Below, in pieces: positions 61,721-64,000 of a stretch of DNA of 64,000 nt. How positions within the stretch are numbered: the first letter of the stretch is position 1; each line of letters begins with the position of its first letter. Made by a program: the position numbers and the translations under genes. Origin of the DNA: Rhodopirellula islandica (GTDB lineage Bacteria > Planctomycetota > Planctomycetia > Pirellulales > Pirellulaceae); assembly GCF_001027925.1 (NCBI RefSeq), contig NZ_LECT01000054.1:243809-307808 (forward strand). The letters run 5' to 3'. The notes below the pieces were generated by a model. It ran no database searches. It was not told the DNA's origin and worked only from the letters and a program-made list of their open reading frames with translations.

Positions 61721-61752
61721 GGAAAAAAGGGGACGTGGAAAAAAGGGGACGG
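61721..61752. repeat. Two 16-bp direct repeats preceding the terminator hairpin
   Basis: GGAAAAAAGGGGACG occurs twice in tandem (61721-61735 and 61737-61751). Resembles the AAAGGGGAC-type REP half-sites known in other bacteria (from memory). Confidence 0.6.
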
Positions 61753-61786
61753 GGGTCTTTTAGGAAAAGACCCCCGTCCCCTTTTT
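61740..61786. terminator. Bidirectional terminator-like hairpin between convergent genes
   Basis: Perfect 22-bp stem (61740-61761 with 61765-61786) with 3-nt loop and A/T runs at both feet. It stands between the stops of the DUF1559-like gene and the serine dehydratase gene. Confidence 0.8.
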
Positions 61787-61807
61787 GCGTGGGTTGGTGT
61801 GGCGACG

Positions 61808-63448
61808 TTAGGTTGCCGTCGGCACCTTGGCGTCCAACTGCACGGGTGCGGGGCCGCCGCTGCATCCACAGCCCGTGCCGCATTGTTGCAGTCGTTTTTC
61901 GATCTGCAGCGATGTCGGTGTGGTTGCCAAGCCGCCCAGTGCAGTGCAGCGGTGTTCGCGGGGCATGCGTTCGGAAACTCGGCGTGCCGCGTCGATGGTT
62001 TCGTCCAGTGGAATGACGGGATCGAATCCAGCCAAGCACATGTTGGCACATGAGATTGCGTTGCTGGCCGCGATCACGTTTTTGCCCAAGCAGGGGACCT
62101 CGACACGATTGGCAACGGGGTCGCAAATCAAACCCAACATGTTTTGCAGTGCCATCGATGCGGCGCCGGCGGCCTGTGTGGTGGTTCCGCCCGCCATCGT
62201 GACCAGTGCTGCCGCGGACATCGCTGCGGCCGAACCGCCTTCGGCTTGGCATCCGCCGACTTCGGCAGCGAAGCTCCAAGCGGTCGCGATGAACACGCCG
62301 ATCAAACCGGCCGCCAGAAACGCTTTGGCGATTTCTTCGTCGGAGAGAGACAGGGACTCGCCCATCGCCAAGCAGGTTGCAGGCAGTGCCGCGCAGGCTC
62401 CCGCAGTGGGGGCGGCAATGATGACGCCCATTGAGCTTTTCACTTCCATCATCGCGGTGGTGTAAAGCACGATTTGGTTGAGTGCACCTGCATCAAGCAG
62501 TTGTCCCGACTGCAACTTGTCGCGAAAACCGCCGGACTGGTATCCGAGCACTCGGTCGGCGTACTCGGTGCCGTTCAGGCCGGACTCAATGCTGGTGCGA
62601 GCGATCTGGACGATCTCGATCATGCGGTCCAAGACTTCACGCTCGGTCAAACCGCCACGCTGCATTTCATATTCGACCGCCCATTTCCAAAGTGGCTTGG
62701 AATCCACATCGGCTTGCGATGTCAGTGTGTTGCAATCTTGGAACGGGAGTGTTGCGTTGGGGCGCGAGCGGATGGGAAGCACTGGTGCCAGGTGCACCAT
62801 CGGCTCGATGATTTTCCAGGGCAGGGCGGTTTGCAACGCGGTCGAGTCGAGTGGCCTGCTCGATTGAATCTGCAGCATCACATTGTTGTCCAGCGTTCGC
62901 ACGTGAACGCAATCGGCTGACAATGCTTGAGCGAGGGCGCCGCCGTCGAGCGACTGAATGGTTGTGCTGGAGGCGAGTTCATCGAGGCGAACGAGGGTCT
63001 CGTCAAAGCCACCGTCCATGGAGACCTCGAAGTCATCGATTGAGGTGACTTCAATCATTCCCCCGCCGGTTGAGATTGCGATCAAGGTGTGTGATTCTTG
63101 CTCGCCGCAAACCGTCAGGCGGTAAGTGTTCGGATGAGCGTCGCCGAAGTCGCCGTATTCGAATTCAAAGGCGATGCCATTGTCGATCAAGTGTTGGCGA
63201 GAGTTGGGCAGGCGTTCGTCGTGGGCTTCCCATCCGAGCAGCCCGCCGAACAGGCCCATGTCAGATCCTTGGCTGGTGTGGGTCGCTGGCAGCGATCCGG
63301 ATTCGTCGAACTGGATCAGCACATGCTGGAGATCGCCTCCCACCAAGTCACGGGCCAGACGCCCAATGCGGAGTGCCGCGGCGCAGTGCGAACTGCTGGG
63401 GCCACGCATCACTGGGCCGATGACGTCATTGAAGATGCTGACGGTCAT
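61808..63448 (-). CDS. sdaA: L-serine ammonia-lyase (iron-sulfur L-serine dehydratase), single chain
   Basis: 546 aa; converts L-serine to pyruvate and ammonia in the cytoplasm. Start MTVSIFNDVIGPVMRGPSSS at 63448, where the beta domain begins (GPSSSHCAAALRIGRLARDL); the frame extends to 63505 with no better start. The beta domain is fused ahead of the catalytic alpha domain. Alpha domain: SSMGVIIAAPTAGACAALPA, GGCQAEGGSAAAMSAAALVT, LGLICDPVANRVEVPCLGKN. The three Cys that bind the 4Fe-4S cluster are therefore kept (CQAE, CDPV, VPCLG). The extreme C-terminus has an added Cys-rich stretch (QCGTGCGCSG) followed by about 14 residues, unlike the simple terminal Cys of some family members. Ends at a strong terminator hairpin. 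Confidence 0.93.
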   Translation of the reverse strand: MTVSIFNDVIGPVMRGPSSSHCAAALRIGRLARDLVGGDLQHVLIQFDESGSLPATHTSQGSDMGLFGGLLGWEAHDERLPNSRQHLIDNGIAFEFEYGDFGDAHPNTYRLTVCGEQESHTLIAISTGGGMIEVTSIDDFEVSMDGGFDETLVRLDELASSTTIQSLDGGALAQALSADCVHVRTLDNNVMLQIQSSRPLDSTALQTALPWKIIEPMVHLAPVLPIRSRPNATLPFQDCNTLTSQADVDSKPLWKWAVEYEMQRGGLTEREVLDRMIEIVQIARTSIESGLNGTEYADRVLGYQSGGFRDKLQSGQLLDAGALNQIVLYTTAMMEVKSSMGVIIAAPTAGACAALPATCLAMGESLSLSDEEIAKAFLAAGLIGVFIATAWSFAAEVGGCQAEGGSAAAMSAAALVTMAGGTTTQAAGAASMALQNMLGLICDPVANRVEVPCLGKNVIAASNAISCANMCLAGFDPVIPLDETIDAARRVSERMPREHRCTALGGLATTPTSLQIEKRLQQCGTGCGCSGGPAPVQLDAKVPTAT

Positions 63449-63629
63449 GGAATCGCTCAACTGCAGCAAGAAAAGGAGAAGGAGGAAGCGAAGACTCTGA
63501 CTCAATTGATTAGCTGCGTCAAATTATCGGCGGTTCGACGGCGGCGGATGGATGCTTGTTTCCCCTAAGGGGTCGATTCGGGAGTCGTCGGCGTTGTGCG
63601 TTTGGTTGTGTGGCGAAACGTCGGGTTGT

Positions 63630-63654
63630 GTAGCGAAACTCGTCAAGGGTTTCG
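63630..63654. repeat. REP-like half-site, family A, copy 3
   Basis: GTAG head, stem CGAAACTC, loop GTCAA, stem GGGTTTCG (one G-T pair). A single half-site, unlike the paired copies at 26638 and 32361. Confidence 0.75.
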
Positions 63655-63668
63655 ACTGGCTCAAAGAA

Positions 63669-63711
63669 CTCTCCATGCCGCCGTGGCCAAGGACCATGGC
63701 GGCATGGAGAG
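63669..63711. repeat. Long hairpin, 18-bp stem
   Basis: Arms 63669-63686 and 63694-63711 pair with one mismatch (CTCTCCATGCCGCC on the left, GGCGGCATGGAGAG on the right). No T run; probably a repeat rather than a terminator. Confidence 0.8.
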
Positions 63712-63958
63712 TGGCGGCGTGAGGGGGGCCATGTCCGTCGGTGGCGCTGTCGCATACCGACGGCTACCATCTGCCATCCCTCCCGGGATGGAAACTCGCG
63801 CAACCATAGTGCGTCACAACCCCAGACATTTGGGCAGGTACGCAGGTGTCATCGGGGATGTGAGCCGTTTGGCGTTAGCCACGGTTCCCACGCAAAACCG
63901 GGGCGAGCGCTGGGCTGTCAAAAGGTTGGTATTGACACGGAAAATGCGACGTTGATTT

Positions 63959-64000
63959 TTGTTCTGTCCTACGCCCCAACGGGGCAGCTCTAAGATAGCC
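63959..64000. repeat. Partial family E repeat at the window end
   Basis: GTTCTGT then GCCCCAACGGGGCAGCTCTA, matching the left side of the nested palindrome at 40956-41272; cut by the window edge. Confidence 0.7.

Larger units (their letters stand above)
63449..64000. other. Intergenic end of window, 552 bases, rich in hairpins
   Basis: No gene supported; short open frames overlap but none looks coding. Contains a family A half-site (63630-63654), an 18-bp hairpin (63669-63711), further hairpins at 63734-63763 and 63774-63790, and a family E half-site at the edge (63972-64000). Confidence 0.65.

Noticed and set aside
1..64000. tRNA, rRNA, CRISPR, prophage or IS transposase genes
   Set aside because: I looked for tRNA arm patterns, repeat-spacer arrays and transposase motifs on both strands and found none I could support by eye.

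Overview
The window comes from a planctomycete of the Pirellulaceae, most like Rhodopirellula. This rests on families I recognise by eye: DUF1559 pseudopilin-like proteins, a PSCyt1/DUF1549/DUF1553 cytochrome gene paired with a DUF1501 gene, two BBP7 beta-barrel proteins, an extracellular protein with the planctomycete LESLQKRELMA-type N-terminus, two TPR plus ASPIC/UnbV lipoproteins, and an ECF sigma factor coupled to a Ser/Thr kinase. No tRNA, rRNA, CRISPR array, prophage or transposase gene was found.

Layout. 1-3720: the 5' part of sucA (2-oxoglutarate dehydrogenase E1), divergent from an ABC-F ATPase. 3797-20396 (minus): an envelope block with two paralogous TPR/ASPIC lipoproteins, a DUF1559 protein, a tiny lipoprotein, two BBP7 porin-like proteins and a giant DUF11/SdrD-like protein. 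20939-25437 (plus): the PSCyt/DUF1549/DUF1553 and DUF1501 pair. 25563-35002: two TPR proteins, an unrecognised multi-pass protein with an internal duplication, and a PpiD/SurA-like protein with an acidic repeat tract. 35268-40755: an M13 metallopeptidase, a Tat-exported Gfo/Idh/MocA oxidoreductase whose 3' end is tandemly duplicated, and a Met-rich secreted protein. 41422-43466: the ECF sigma/kinase pair. 43724-59631 (minus): a MoxR/DUF58/BatA-type operon in which eight consecutive genes (57813 down to 43724) overlap by 1-4 nt. It ends in a terpenoid-cyclase-like toroid protein and a thioredoxin-like protein. 59809-63448: a DUF1559-related protein convergent with L-serine dehydratase.

The most interesting structure is at 57820-58594. 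The only gap in the MoxR operon holds a DUF559 (Vsr/PD-(D/E)xK-like) nuclease gene between two perfect 56-bp inverted repeats, next to 29 copies of a 7-bp tandem repeat in three sequence blocks. A gene-less relative of the inverted repeat lies at 40854-40920. I infer a mobile or REP-like cassette driven by a DUF559 nuclease.

Second, the intergenic spaces carry several REP/REPIN-like hairpin families. Most have a GTAG or NTAG head and occur in head-to-head pairs, and one family shows compensatory stem changes. No RAYT transposase gene is in the window. Start sites were moved downstream of the longest reading frame where overlap, signal peptide or family length argued for it.
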